A DNA stretch of 64,000 bases from Epiperipatus broadwayi (GCA_028023455.1 JAQFVV010012477.1:4481365-4545364); one strand, 5' to 3'; counted from the first letter of the stretch, positions 23,266 through 35,155 are shown. The notes: generated by a model from the letters alone, not told the origin. Translations and numbers: made by a program.

Positions 23266-23654
23266 CATATATTTCAGTTTTTCATATACATATTACTTGC
23301 AGTTGATGAGCTTCTATTAATGTTTTGAATGAATTACATGAAAAATAGAATGGATAGTAGAGGATTCAAGGGTGCATACTAAAATAATTGATGGAGTAAT
23401 CTAGTCAAAATGTTAATATAATGCTAATATTATTATCAATTAATATAAATAAATGTAAAACATATATTCTCATCTGATATATGTAAAAATATTCACTTTA
23501 ATATACATATAATATCTAGGTTCTCTGTTATTATAAATAACAATATAAAAATACTACAACAGATTAAATGTTGAATGTTCAACATATATATATATATGAT
23601 AAACAAAAATGCAAGTTAAAAAACTTGCTTGCAAGCGTATATATATATATATAT
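22161..23654. other. AT-rich DNA, nothing recognised
   Basis: TA tracts lie at about 23231-23262, 23583-23597 and 23638-23654. A 16-nt palindrome TGTTGAATGTTCAACA (about 23570) recurs just beyond the other end of the next element (about 25669). Confidence 0.5.
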
Positions 23655-25651
23655 TATAACAATTGGGGTGAATGATGGAGTCTTCTGTATCTGCTGAACA
23701 GAGCACCACCAGGCTATTTGAATCTGGAAAATTTATATAGTAGGCAGATACGTAAGTTAAGAGCCAACTTTTACATATATATTTTATTACGACCATCAGC
23801 CCCAGTCACTAGCTTGCAGAGCAGCAGAGGTAATGTATACTTTCTTATTGAAATATAATTTCAATATAAAAAAAAGAAGCCACTGCCAGTAATAGCACAC
23901 CCAAACATTTATTAAACATATATAAAATTTAGCATTATTATTTTAGTATGTTTACTTTAATTTTTTTTATAAAACATTATAACTTTACTTTAGATTTTAA
24001 TTTAAAATTTAACTTTTTATTTTAGAAGTTCACACAGATGAGTTTAATATTTTATTAAAGTGTCAAGTATGGATAGACTACATAGATTGCATTTGAAAAG
24101 AAAATATTCTATTCCTTACTTAACGTTAGGCCAAAGTTCACAGTCAAACCAATGCCAATCTATCTGATATATCATTGTATTCAATGCAGCATGAATATGA
24201 CAGCACAATACCATACTGTCAGGAATGTACATCTGAACAGCATGGTTATAGAGAAGAAATTGTCTCTCATCCAGTACAAGAATGTTACATCTGTCTGGAG
24301 AGAAGAACAATAAAAAAAGCTTCATAGAAAGGGATTGCGGTCCTTTTTGCCATGTTACTATCCCATTCCATAGGCTAAAGAGGTGATCCAAAGAGCAGGA
24401 AATACATCTGCTTCTGATGGTCAGTACGAAATGGGACTTATTTTGCCCAAGTGTGGCATATAATGTGATCCTGCACATAGCGAATTTTCATACTACATTT
24501 ACTAATTACACCAATATATCCAATCCATTAACCCAATTTAACTACGAAACAAATAACCTAAAATTTACCCTCCCTTAAACTAATATAACTTTACAAATCT
24601 ATGCAGCTATTCATGCCTGACTTAAATTTAACATTTATTAAAAGTTTAGTTTAACAGAAAAAAAAATCATAATAAAAACTTAAAAGAATGAAAAAAACAA
24701 CTTAATAATGGAAATGATTTTTAAAAAAATACATTCAATAAAATTAATTATTAATAAATAATTTACGTTGGTCAGATAGAATTCTATTTCTATTAAATAC
24801 TGAATAGGTTTTGGAATTAAAGTTTTTACTGTTTTGAAAATGTTCATTAGTTATATAGTTTTTACTGTTTTAAAAAGTCCGTAGTTTCTAATTGCTTGTA
24901 ATTTGGAAGGTGTTAATTTCCACAAGGTAGTCCTGAGGAGATCGGTATGCAGTTAGCCATAGGCCTTTTATTGTAGCTGGTATTTTATTGCAGAGCCCAG
25001 ATGTCCTGTAGTCTGCAATATGGAAAAATGATTGATCATTTCTCTTTCTCTTTAAAAAAACCTGAAGGGATCGAAGAGTACATCTTTTTAATCCCTTCTC
25101 CTTCAACTCTCTCCACACTAACACATATAGCACCTCTTCTCTCACATCTCTTTTTTTCTTTTCTCCAAATTTTTCCTTTTATAGTAAACTTTTGGATCAA
25201 GTGGACACTACATCATGATCATGATGATCCTTTCATTGAGGTCCATTTCCTGAGAGATTTCTTTTATTGGATATTAGTTTCTATTGTTTTTTCTCTCCTA
25301 TCTGACCTTTACTTATACATTTTGAGATGCCCAAAGTCTAGTTTACTTTTAACAAATTAAAATAATTATTTCCATTTTACACAATAGCATTAGTTAAATT
25401 TGTATGTTCTTAAAGATATATTTTTATCTTTAAATCTTTTTAAGTTTTTGTTGAAAATTTAGTTTTAAAACTTTTTCTTTTTTTAATAATTTTCTTTTAA
25501 TAATTTTTCATCTGTGCGATTTTATATATATAAAGTTTAGATGACTTTTAACTTTCAATTTTTAATTCTTAAAAAAGTTTTATTTGCGAACTTTTATTTT
25601 TAATGTCTAATTTTAAAAATAAATAATGTAATGGCAAGTGTGCCCATTACA
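23655..25651 (+). mobile_element. probable solo LTR, copy A2 (CpG-decayed)
   Basis: Colinear with 12710-14922, including the shared AGTAGGCAGATACGTAAGT segment, GCCACTGCCAGTAAT, and the TACAAATCTATNCAGC region. Many CpGs of A1 are TpG or CpA here: CACGCCCGACTTAA reads CATGCCTGACTTAA, and the terminal TCGTTACA reads CCATTACA. The 3' hairpin is preserved as TGTAATGG with CCATTACA. It holds about 100 bp of sequence near 24200-24450 missing from A1, so neither copy is complete. The ORFs at 24116-24478, 24888-25145 and 25001-25360 are not shared with A1. Confidence 0.65.
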
Positions 25652-25673
25652 GTATATATATGTTGAATGTTCA

Positions 25674-25711
<38 letters not shown>

Positions 25712-27021
25712 TGTTATTTGGTTCAATGTTTTGAACATTGTCTAAGAAGTAGTGTGTGCTATGAATAAGTCAAAAGTGCACTCATCCATTGTATATATAT
25801 ATACTGAATAAAATCCCTCTTAAATAATATTCAAAACTTTAAAGTATTTGAATATATATATATATGTTGTGCCTCCTGAAATTAGTATGTGGTAAAATGT
25901 CAGTCATAATTATTTTTGCTAGATTTTTGAATAGTGAATATGTTAACTAATGAAACATTGAACTGTGCCACCATGACAATGATAATATTAATATAAAGTT
26001 GTTTATTATTAATTGTATTGTAAAATTGTAATTTGACTTTATTCCTTAAAAAAAAAAAGAACATGTGAGTGATAAAGCATATAGTTTGGATTGTTTTTTT
26101 TTCATTACTGCATTTACTATAATAAATTATAAACAATACAAATAATTTTTTAATATTTCAAATATATTTGTTCTGTTTATAAAAAAATATTATACTGGGA
26201 AAATGTGTGCAAATATTTTCCCAGTGTAATATAGTGAGAATGTATCATAAATTGTTTATTTTGTGGTACAATAGAAAATGCTATTTGTGTATTAAAAACA
26301 TAAATATTTATTATATGCAATAATTGTGAAATATTTTATTTATCATTAATGTATAATAAGATTTTTTATTTATTTATGGTATGCTGATGAAAATTGCTTA
26401 AAAAGTGGATATGTAAGATTGCTATTGTTACATTGGTATCAATGAAAACATCTTATAAATTAGAACTAGATAGATAAATTTTATGGGAAGTTGACAATTT
26501 ATTATAAAAGAAAAAATCATTGAAATTACTTCATCATGTTATAAACTATAAAAATATTTTATTCTTTAAAATGGATATTGCCTATATTTTAATGATGGAA
26601 TGCAAATGTCAGAAGGTGTACAAAAATCAAATCTACCAGTCTGTGAAATTTTATTAGATCGATTGATCAATTTTATCTAAGATATGAATCAGTTTAATTT
26701 CTCATCATATCATCCTAGATAAAGTTAGTACTTATTCATGAAAGGACATCTCTTCATATCATCATGAATATAAACTAGTACTTATATGTGTAAAGTCATA
26801 TAAACCAAATAATTATTTAAAAGAATAATTTGGATATATATATAACATCAGAATCAATAAAATGTACTTCGGATTTAAAAGTTTTTACAAATATATTATA
26901 TTTTCTCAGGAAAAAGAACATATTATTGATTTGTAGTTTGAAATAGACATGAGAACTGTGACATCATTCTGGAAATGCAATACTTAAAGACTCTCATTCA
27001 GGTCCTTTGTTTACACTTGCC

Positions 27022-27023
<2 letters not shown>
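25652..27023. other. AT-rich DNA with CA/TA tract and a hairpin
   Basis: CA and TA repeats at about 25676-25711. The hairpin ACTGGGAAAAT / ATTTTCCCAGT lies at about 26193-26226. No gene recognised. Confidence 0.5.
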
Positions 27024-27068
<45 letters not shown>

Positions 27069-27084
27069 TAATGGCCAAGTTGCC

Positions 27085-27117
<33 letters not shown>
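27024..27117. repeat. two AT dinucleotide tracts
   Basis: AT runs at 27024-27066 and 27086-27117 are each preceded by GCCATTATA, so a short unit has been duplicated. The second tract abuts the LTR element exactly. Confidence 0.9.
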
Positions 27118-27120
<3 letters not shown>

Positions 27121-28499
27121 AACCTTCCAGGTTGGCACCAGAAAGAAATATGGGGAAGGTCACATTTGTACTAATAAGGGATAAAGATAATTAGTTGAGA
27201 AAAATGAATTGTGATGTAATACAACAGATGTATAATCAATTTTTATTTATTTATTTTTTTTAAAAAAAAAACAATAACAAATATAATGTAACTTCATATC
27301 ATTTATAATATGATTATTTATTATTTTATATAATCTGGAAATTATATTATCGGTGGTTGTAGATGTTCGGATATGTGCGTGATGTTATATATTATTATTA
27401 TTTTTTTAATTGTATTTATTATGCTGAATTTCGTTAATGATTTTATTTAAAAAAAATAAAGAATAAAAACCTTGTCAGTTATAAATTTGTTATATAGAAA
27501 GTAGAGTGAATATAACTTGACGATAGAAATGATCAGGGATGATTAGATTGTTTAAATGGAGTTTGGGAGATATTATTAACTCTCACGTATATAAGTGTTT
27601 TATTATTGTTGTCCCATGCTTGTCTTTAATTTTTGTATAGTTAATGTTAGATGGAATATATATTGGTTATAACGGATAAGTGTTATATAAAATTCTATAA
27701 TATGTATAAAAGATGATTAATTTCTGTCATCATCAAAGTTTTATAAATAATCCAATACAATATAGTTTAGAAATTCATGATATTTACTATATAAACAAAC
27801 GCACATATTCGAAGATATATGATTAACATATTAAAAGTAGTGAATTTTCATTTTACCAAAGAAGAAATGTAATTGGTGATAAAGTGTATCAATAATATTT
27901 TTTTTATTTATGATTTATTTTTGATTTTATTTTTTTTTAATAAATATTTTATTGAATCAACGGCTTATAGGAATTCCTTGATTATATACGTTCGATTCTT
28001 CATTTCCACACACACACACACATCTAATTATCATAGTATAGTTATAGAAGATATAAGTTTGTCAAATAATTCAAGTTTTAATTAAATTTGTTTAGTGGTA
28101 ATAAGTCTCAGTATTACAATGCCAGTAATACATTTTACTTTGTTTAGAATAGATAGTGATATGGATAGAAAAGTACCCGGTCCTAATAATTATCTATTCT
28201 ATATTAAATATGATACTTGATGATTGTGCAATAGTTTAGTATTGAACAGATGCTCTGAACATATTTCAATTAATCTTATAATATTATTGTTTATAGATGT
28301 TTTTATCATCCTTGTTGGCTTGATATATAAAGACCATACCCTATAACCTCAACTGAGCTAAGCCATAGGGTAATTTCAATATAAAAATCTTTTAATTAAG
28401 TTTAAATATAATTTATAATTATAAATTTATTTTATTTTGCATAGAATTGGTGCCTGGGCAATTATAAATAAGTGAAAAGATGGAGGTTGTAGGGAGGGT
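27118..28499 (+). repeat. 5' long terminal repeat (internally deleted)
   Basis: Matches 32435-32530 and then 33747-35030; about 1.2 kb present in the right repeat is missing here after position about 27217. The breakpoints share short AATA/ACA words and the extra DNA shows no terminal repeats or target duplication, so a microhomology deletion in this copy is more likely than an insertion in the other. TGGTGCCTGGGCAA (about 28449) resembles a primer-binding site but is present in both repeats, so the LTR 3' boundary is uncertain. Confidence 0.8.
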
Positions 28500-29338
28500 A
28501 TCAATGGCTGCTCAACTGGGGCTTCGACATTTATGGGTTAAATGCTTGATATACGATTGGGTTTCAATGGCTTGCCCAATCGTGGGGCTTCGTATATTTA
28601 GGGTTTCAATGGTTGCACAATGATTGGTGATCGATTCATTTTTGTTCATATGTGTATTTTGTTCTTTGTTGGAGATTATATTTTGTACATTCTATTATGA
28701 ATGACACATAAAGTCTACCCAATTGGAGCCTGATATATTTATGGTTAGGTGGTGGCATGCAATGTGGATGGCCTGATATACATGGGTTAAGTGGTTGTTC
28801 AATTGTGGAATCTTGATTAATTAAGTCTCATATTCTGTAGAATATTTTTCTTTTGTTGGTTTAATTGGTTAAGTGATGACTAGCGTGAATGGTTTAATAT
28901 ATACTTGTAGAGTGTTTATATTTTTGTTGATATATATATTGGCATATATCTGAGATGAGAAGTAATCCTGTGCTATTAGAATTTACTTTAATCCTGTTTA
29001 AAATATACAGCTATTGTAGAATTGGCTCCCAAATAGAATCAAGTTAGTAGTTTTTCTTATTCAAGGATTTTTGATATCAATCTGGAAGATTAATAGAAAT
29101 GTTTGATAAAATGAGTTAGGAATAAATGGAGCATTAACTAAGGTTTGAAATAAGCAAATTAGAGTTTGAAATAAGACAATACCTGAAAGATGTGTAACAG
29201 ATATATAAATGTCAGATGTATAGTTTAAAAAAAACATTTTTTAGGTGAAATAAATGAATACAGCCATGAGACAGCTTAATTTCAATTATAAAGCTATATA
29301 AATATTACAATTTAAAGTAAATGTTAAAGTTGATGCCA

Positions 29339-29369
<31 letters not shown>

Positions 29370-30543
29370 CTTTATATATAACATATTATATATATATATA
29401 TATATATATATCTTTTGCTTATCAATTAAATATAGTACTGATGCTAGATAAACATAGAATTATTGATAGTATTAAATTATAGTGTTAATATTGTTCATAT
29501 TTGGAACACTTCTGTTATAGAAAGTCTGTAATTTTGAAGGTTAAAAAGCATGCTTGATTGTTGGAGTTTTGTTGGTTGTGTTGCAAATTTTGGTGATGGA
29601 TGGAGAATTTTTGTTATTGTCTTAGGTATATGGTGTATTCATGTCACTGGTGATTGATTGTTCTCATTCACTGCTCCAACCCAAATTATGATATCAGTTG
29701 TTAGTTATCATGAAGCAGTTAACAGTAGTCCTGCCATGATTTTGCCTCTAAGACTCCAGAGAGAGCAAGACAATATTTTATAAATAGCCCCTAAGACTTG
29801 GATGTAAGCAGGGCATTGTGATAGTGTTTGTAGTAGAATGTTATGGGTTGTGGTAGCTTAGAGTGGTTAAAGTGAGATGATCATCAGAGTGTTCATGGAG
29901 CATTGTATGTTTTGAGAGCAGTGATGGAGTTCTTCTATCCATCTCAAAATTGTAAACTGCTGATAATTATTTTGGCTGTCAGTATCTGTTGGATCTTTAG
30001 AAGAATGGATAAATATATAACTTGAATATATAGCTCATTCTTAAAAGGCTATTTTCTTTATTCTTATGTAAAGATTGGCATTTACCATATTTAAGTAAAA
30101 ATTGTATATCAGTTGTCATAGTAAATGCATGTCATCATTAATTTGATTTTGGTCATAAATTTTTTTGGGGGGGTTATAAATGCTGGTTATAATATTTGGA
30201 TGCACCCAATACAGCATAAAGATAAATGAATATGTTTAAATTATTTTGGTCTTTTATCAGTTGTTTGAATTGGTGTAGTTTGCAATATAACTATAGTGAA
30301 TCATATAAAATTTAATTTATAATTCCAGCTATAGTTTAGATTAATTGTATCTAGTTAAAGCTTAATATCTTCTTATCTATGTGTGTGTGGAAAATCGAAC
30401 ATTATTTGGGAAAATAAAATTGTGGAAATTTTATGACATTTTAGGTAGTGGTGGTGAATTTGAATTGTTGGTTTGGTGGAGGTTGGGGCTGGTAAACCTT
30501 GTTTTCTTAAATAGTATTAATAAGTTTTTAAAGAGATTATAAA
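28500..30543 (+). other. noncoding leader of the LTR element
   Basis: The first 400 bp contain degenerate repeats of a unit like GGGTTTCAATGGTTGC followed by CAATNGTGGGGCTT (starts near 28500, 28559, 28601, 28712 and 28784). TA tracts lie at 29346-29369 and 29389-29411. The plus strand is strikingly poor in C and rich in G and T. No open frame of note precedes 30544. Confidence 0.6.
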
Positions 30544-31620
30544 ATGGAAGAGTTTAGTTTATACAATAGTTTGGGTGGGTTTCAAGAGACACCATCTCCA
30601 GACATGGCTGCATTGTCCCCTGACCTTGAATCAGGAAATGAAGCTATAGATATGTCCTATGGAGAGTCTAGTAAGATGAGAGATAATATTTGTAAAACCA
30701 TGGATGATGATATGCTGATGTGGGCCAAATCGTTTTTTGCAAAATTAGAGTCTAGACAAGTAGAAGATAGAGAAATGTCAGAAGAGATGTTCACAGAATT
30801 GAAGTCAGAATTAAAAGAAGAACTAAAGTCCGGTCAAGCAAAGTTAGAGTCTGGACGAATAGAAGATAGAAAAAAATCAGAAGAGATGTTAGTAGAATTA
30901 AAGTCAGGACAAATAGAATTGAAATCAGAACTAAAAGAAATAAAGTTGAATCAAGATAAGTCAGAGGAGAGGATGAAAGAAATAAAATTGGAAATGTTAG
31001 GAATAAAGTCAGAAATGGTAGAAATAAATGCTAGTATAATTAGGCAGATGCAAGTTGTGGAGAAGAAAGTAAAAAGTCAGGAATCAGAGATAGCAATAGA
31101 AATAAAATTGAGTCAAAAGAAGTCAGAGGAGAGGATAGTTGAAATAAAGTCAGAAATGTCAGAGATAAAATTAGAAATGAAACTAGAAACAAAGCTAGAA
31201 GCAAGAGTAGAAATACCCAAAATGAAGCTAGAAATGCATGAGAATGTTAATGACCAAGTTATGCAGATTAATAAGAATGTTAGTTTAGCCAGTGATGAAA
31301 TAAATGTATACAAAGAACTTAGAGAAATAGTTAATCAGGACTCAAAATTAGAGAAAATTGAAGATATAGACATGCTTAAGGATTTCAAGAAGAATCTTGA
31401 TAAAAAGAAAGAAATTAGTAAATCAATGAAGACAGAAATAATTTCCTTAGACATGAAATACCTAGAAATTGTGGAAAATGAATTGCTTAAGGTTACTGAT
31501 ATTACAGGTAATAAATTTAAAAATAAAAATGAAGACATAATTCCAAAGTGTGTTCTTGATTATTTAGAACATAAGGTGAAGGTGAATGTTTTTAAAAAAA
31601 ATATTTTATGGAGATACTAA
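30544..31620 (+). CDS. Glu/Lys-rich coiled-coil protein of the LTR element (gag position)
   Basis: 358 codons. The ATG has A at -3 and G at +4, a good animal initiation context. Residues 1-60 are acidic with Pro and Ser (QETPSPDM, SPDLES). About 65-215 is a long predicted coiled coil built from repeats around SEEM/SEER, ELKSELKE and EIKLEM. The remainder is Lys/Glu-rich and less regular, with no CCHC knuckle, protease or polymerase motif. It occupies the gag position and similar charged coiled coils precede gag in some gypsy-type elements, but I cannot assign a family. It ends in an 8-A run where the next ORF begins in the +1 frame, so the two may be one protein split by an indel or joined by frameshifting. 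The frame is uninterrupted, which argues for recent selection or youth. Confidence 0.75.
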   Translation: MEEFSLYNSLGGFQETPSPDMAALSPDLESGNEAIDMSYGESSKMRDNICKTMDDDMLMWAKSFFAKLESRQVEDREMSEEMFTELKSELKEELKSGQAKLESGRIEDRKKSEEMLVELKSGQIELKSELKEIKLNQDKSEERMKEIKLEMLGIKSEMVEINASIIRQMQVVEKKVKSQESEIAIEIKLSQKKSEERIVEIKSEMSEIKLEMKLETKLEARVEIPKMKLEMHENVNDQVMQINKNVSLASDEINVYKELREIVNQDSKLEKIEDIDMLKDFKKNLDKKKEISKSMKTEIISLDMKYLEIVENELLKVTDITGNKFKNKNEDIIPKCVLDYLEHKVKVNVFKKNILWRY

Positions 31621-32191
31621 ACATGTAATATGTAGTATGAAATATTTAATAGAAAGTGTTAGTCATGCTAGAGAAGTCGGTAAAGTGAAAATAAAATGTA
31701 AAATTAAGAATACAGAGAAGTCTGATTTAAATTTTCTTAGAAAAGTTAGTAATCCGGAAAAAGATTTAGGCAAAGCCAAAGTAAAGCTTAAATGTAAAAG
31801 TAAGAAGAAAACTAAAGTAGATTTTATGAGAGAGATAATTAGTCACAATAAACACATGAAGAAAATTAAGGTAAAATTCAAGAAGTTAATAAATGAAAAG
31901 ATAGTTAATTTAACTTTTGGCAGAAAGATTGTTGATGAAGAAAAAGAAGTTGGAAAGGCTAAGATCAAACTCAAAGGAATAAAGGAAGAATTATTTAATA
32001 TAAATCATCTTAAGAAAGTGAAGAATAAAGTAAGATATATTAAAAAGGTTAAAGTTAAATCTAGTAAAGTGAAAATGAAATCTTGTAGGAAAAAACTTGT
32101 TAGAAGAAAGGAGATCAAGAATATAAACACAAGGTTTAAAGAAACCTATAATGCTCGCAGTTTGGTTCCATGTCCTGCAAGACATAATTAA
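31586..32191 (+). CDS. lysine-rich protein with five ~30-residue repeats (LTR element)
   Basis: 201 codons counted from an ATG that overlaps the upstream ORF; this ATG is probably not the true start. Five tandem units can be aligned at residues 21-50, 51-80, 81-111, 112-141 and 142-171. Each has a basic opening (RKV/REI/RKI/KKV), an acidic-to-glycine bend (EVGK, DLGK, EVGK) and an alternating KVKLK/KIKLK strand ending in Phe or His. Alternating basic and hydrophobic residues suggest beta-strands with a positively charged face, so nucleic-acid binding is a reasonable guess; no family is recognised. The C-terminus LVPCPARHN is distinct. It lies just upstream of the polypurine tract and 3' repeat, the place where env or an accessory gene sits in LTR elements. 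Confidence 0.7.
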   Translation: MFLKKIFYGDTKHVICSMKYLIESVSHAREVGKVKIKCKIKNTEKSDLNFLRKVSNPEKDLGKAKVKLKCKSKKKTKVDFMREIISHNKHMKKIKVKFKKLINEKIVNLTFGRKIVDEEKEVGKAKIKLKGIKEELFNINHLKKVKNKVRYIKKVKVKSSKVKMKSCRKKLVRRKEIKNINTRFKETYNARSLVPCPARHN

Positions 32192-32421
32192 TAAAAAATT
32201 ATACATAGTGTTCAATATAGAATGTAAGTATTATTATTATTTTTTTGCTTATATAATGTTGCTAAAGTATAAAATAAACATGTGTTTATAAAAGCATTAA
32301 ATGTTTTTATTGTTTATGTTTATTCGACAAACATAATTTTCTAATTGAGGAATGATCTTAATGTAAAATTTAATGTGTTATTAATATTGATTGTTGTTTA
32401 TCCAATTCATTTTTCTTTCAT

Positions 32422-32434
32422 AAGGGGGACGGAT
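32422..32434 (+). promoter_or_regulatory. polypurine tract
   Basis: AAGGGGGACGGAT lies immediately before the TGTAAC start of the right terminal repeat, the expected site of plus-strand priming. It is the only such G-run in this region. Confidence 0.75.
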
Positions 32435-35030
32435 TGTAACCTTCCAGGTTGGCACCAGAAAGAAATATGGGGAAGGTCACATTTGTACTAATAAGGGATA
32501 AAGATAATTAGTTGAGAAAAATGAATTGTGATATAATATAATATTTTGAATTGAGTTTTTGGGAAAATTAGGCCTAAACTGTGATGTGATTTGCTAATTA
32601 AAATTGGGATTTTAACAAAATTAAAATCTTAAATGGGTAGATTGATTGATGGAATTTTGGGACTATATGTTTAGTGGTAGATGTTTGTGTACAATAGAAG
32701 ATTTACATGTCATCATAGGCAGATGCATATGTGTATTATTAATTAATTTTTTTTTTTATAGTTTATAAGTTACTGATTATATATTGTCTTAGAATCTTAT
32801 ATTTTAAAATTGATAAAGATTATTTGTAATAGTAAATGACATTTTAAAATTAATAATTAATGTTTAATATTTTTTTTAATTACTATGTATAGTATATTCA
32901 AACATTATATTGTTTAAAATTTTATAAATAATATTTCTGGCAAGCTTCCAAAGTTGTCATGGAAACATAGAGGGTGTGAGGAGAGAAAGAGAGGGTTTAA
33001 AACTGGAAAGTAATAAAAAAAAAAGCTCCGAGGAAGAAGTTAAAAAAAACTTAAATGAATCAAAAAACTCTCTAATAGTATTATAACAAACATAAAAAAA
33101 TCACAAGGATTCTAATAATATATTTATGGAAAATTTATATTGTACTACTGGAGTAAATAAAACAATGAAGAGATAGACCCAAAAGGAAACCAGCTTCAAA
33201 GTTCTGCCAAAGTCATGATTTAAGTTCACTACCTTTGGAATACCTGGATGTTACATAAGATAAGTTATTATAATTTATTTTAAAATATTATTAAAACATG
33301 AATAATATTAAAATGGCAACGTTTTGTAAAATAGAGCTACCTCAAATTCTTTTCTTAGATGCTAAAATTAAACGCCTGATTTTTAACTTAAAGAATTTGC
33401 TATCAATATTCTATAAAACAAAATTTAAAATGAAAAAAATTATATATCTAATCTGATATCAAGAAGATAATTTATATTGTATAACTTCACTATACACATG
33501 TCTATAACAAAATAATTTTCAATGCATGCAAATGTAATTATAAGGCTTATCACGGAATTCTAAAAGGAAAAGACTATTGTCATTCTTAACAAAAATATGC
33601 TTTAACAATGGATAGACATTTTTTTTTTATGTTATAATCTACTGTGTCATTGAAATTAATATATGTGTTTCTTTTAACTTTCAATTTTGTTTAAAAAAAC
33701 TTAACCTGTAATGACAAGATACTGATAAATATTTTCATTACTGAATACAGCAGATGTATAATCAATTTTTATTTATTTATTTTTTTTAAAAAAAAAAAAA
33801 ACAACAAATACAATGTAACTTCATATCATTTATAATATGATTATGTATTATTTTATATAATCTAGAAATTATATTATCGGTGGTTATAGATGTTCGGATA
33901 TGTGCGTGATGCTATATATTATTATTATTATTTTTTAATTGTATTTATTATGCTGAATTTCGTTAATGATTTTTATTTAAAAAAATAAAGAATAAAAACC
34001 TTGTCAGTTATAAGTTTGTTATATAGGAAGTAGAGTGAATATAACTTGATGATAGAAATGATCAGGGATGATTAGATTATTTAAATGGAGTTTGGGAGAT
34101 ATTATTAACTCTCACGTATATAAGTGTTTTATTATTGTTGTCCCATGCTTGTCTTTAATTTTTGTATAGTTAATGTTAGATGGAATATATATTGGTTATA
34201 ACGGACAAGTGTTATATAAAATTCTATAATATGTATAAAAGATGATTAATTTCTGTCATCATCAAAGTTTTATAAATAATCCAATAGAATATAGTTTAGA
34301 AATTCATGATATTTATTATATAAACAAACGCACATATTCGAAGATATATGATTAACATATTAAAAGTAGTGAATTTTCATTTTACCACAGAAGAAATGTA
34401 ATTGGTGATAAAGGTGTATCAATAATATTTTTTTTTATTTATGATTTATTTTTGATTTTATTTTTTTTTAATAAATATTTTATTGAATCAACAGCTTATA
34501 GGAATTCCTTGATTATATACGTTCGATTCTTCATTTCCACACACACACACACACATCTAATTATCATAGCATAGTTATAGAAGATATAAGTTTGTCAAAT
34601 AATTCAAGTTTTAGTTAAATTTGTTTAGTGGTAATAAGTCTCAGTATTACAATGCCAGTAATACATTTTACTTTGTTTAGAATAGATAGTGATATGGATA
34701 GAAAAGTACCCGGTCCTAATAATTATCTATTCTATATTAAATATGATACTTGATGATTGTGCAATAGTTTAGTATTGAACAGATGCTCTGAACATATTTC
34801 AATTAATCTTATAATATTATTGTTTATAGATGTTTTTATCAATCTTGTTGGCTTGATATATAAAGACCATACCTTATAACCTCAACTGAACTAAGCCTTA
34901 GAGTAATTTCAATATAAAAATCTTTTAATTAAGTTTAAATATAATTTATAATTATAAATTTATTCTATTTTGCATGGAATTGGTGCCTGGGCAATTATAA
35001 ATTAGTGAAAAGATGGAGGTTGTAGGGAGG
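32435..35030 (+). repeat. 3' long terminal repeat, full-length form
   Basis: About 2.6 kb. The first 96 bp match 27118-27213, and 33747-35030 match the rest of the left repeat with only scattered substitutions and small indels, including the T-run and CA-run length. Positions 32531-33746 are unique within the window; no ORF or TIR is visible there. The repeat stops at GGGAGGG and is replaced by a T-run and a PLE 3' fragment, so its right end may have been removed or overwritten. Confidence 0.8.
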
Positions 35031-35155
35031 GTTTTTTTTTTTTTTATTATTATTTCTTTACACTTGAGAAGTCTGCTTGTAGCAGTGAAACCTTAGGTTG
35101 TGTTTTAATATTATTTTTATTCTGGTCTGGTTTAATTTTAGATTTGGGGTAGTTT

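Larger units (their letters stand above)
27118..35030 (+). mobile_element. LTR-retrotransposon-like element without polymerase
   Basis: Long direct terminal repeats (27118-28499 and 32435-35030) start with TGTAACCTTCC and differ at only a few percent of sites. The right repeat is preceded by the purine tract AAGGGGGACGGA (32422-32433). The internal region has two ORFs but no protease, reverse transcriptase, RNase H or integrase. This fits a large non-autonomous LTR element (LARD/TR-GAG-like) or an element that lost pol. Alternatively the shared sequence running about 55 bp beyond a PBS-like TGGTGCC may mean a tandem LTR-internal-LTR-internal array cut short at 35030. Confidence 0.8.

Noticed and set aside
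24116-25360. ORFs of 85-120 codons inside LTR-like copy A2.
   Set aside because: They are not shared with copy A1 and lie on both strands over the same DNA.
28449-28463. TGGTGCCTGGGCAA as the primer-binding site of the LTR element.
   Set aside because: It also occurs at the same place in the right repeat (about 34981), so it may lie inside the LTR, and I cannot match it to a specific tRNA 3' end.
31578-31600. A classic -1 programmed frameshift joining the two ORFs.
   Set aside because: The downstream ORF is in the +1 frame, so a -1 slip would not enter it; a homopolymer indel or +1 event is needed.
32531-33746. A transposon inserted in the right terminal repeat.
   Set aside because: No terminal repeats, target duplication or coding region are visible; microhomology at the breakpoints fits a deletion in the left repeat better.
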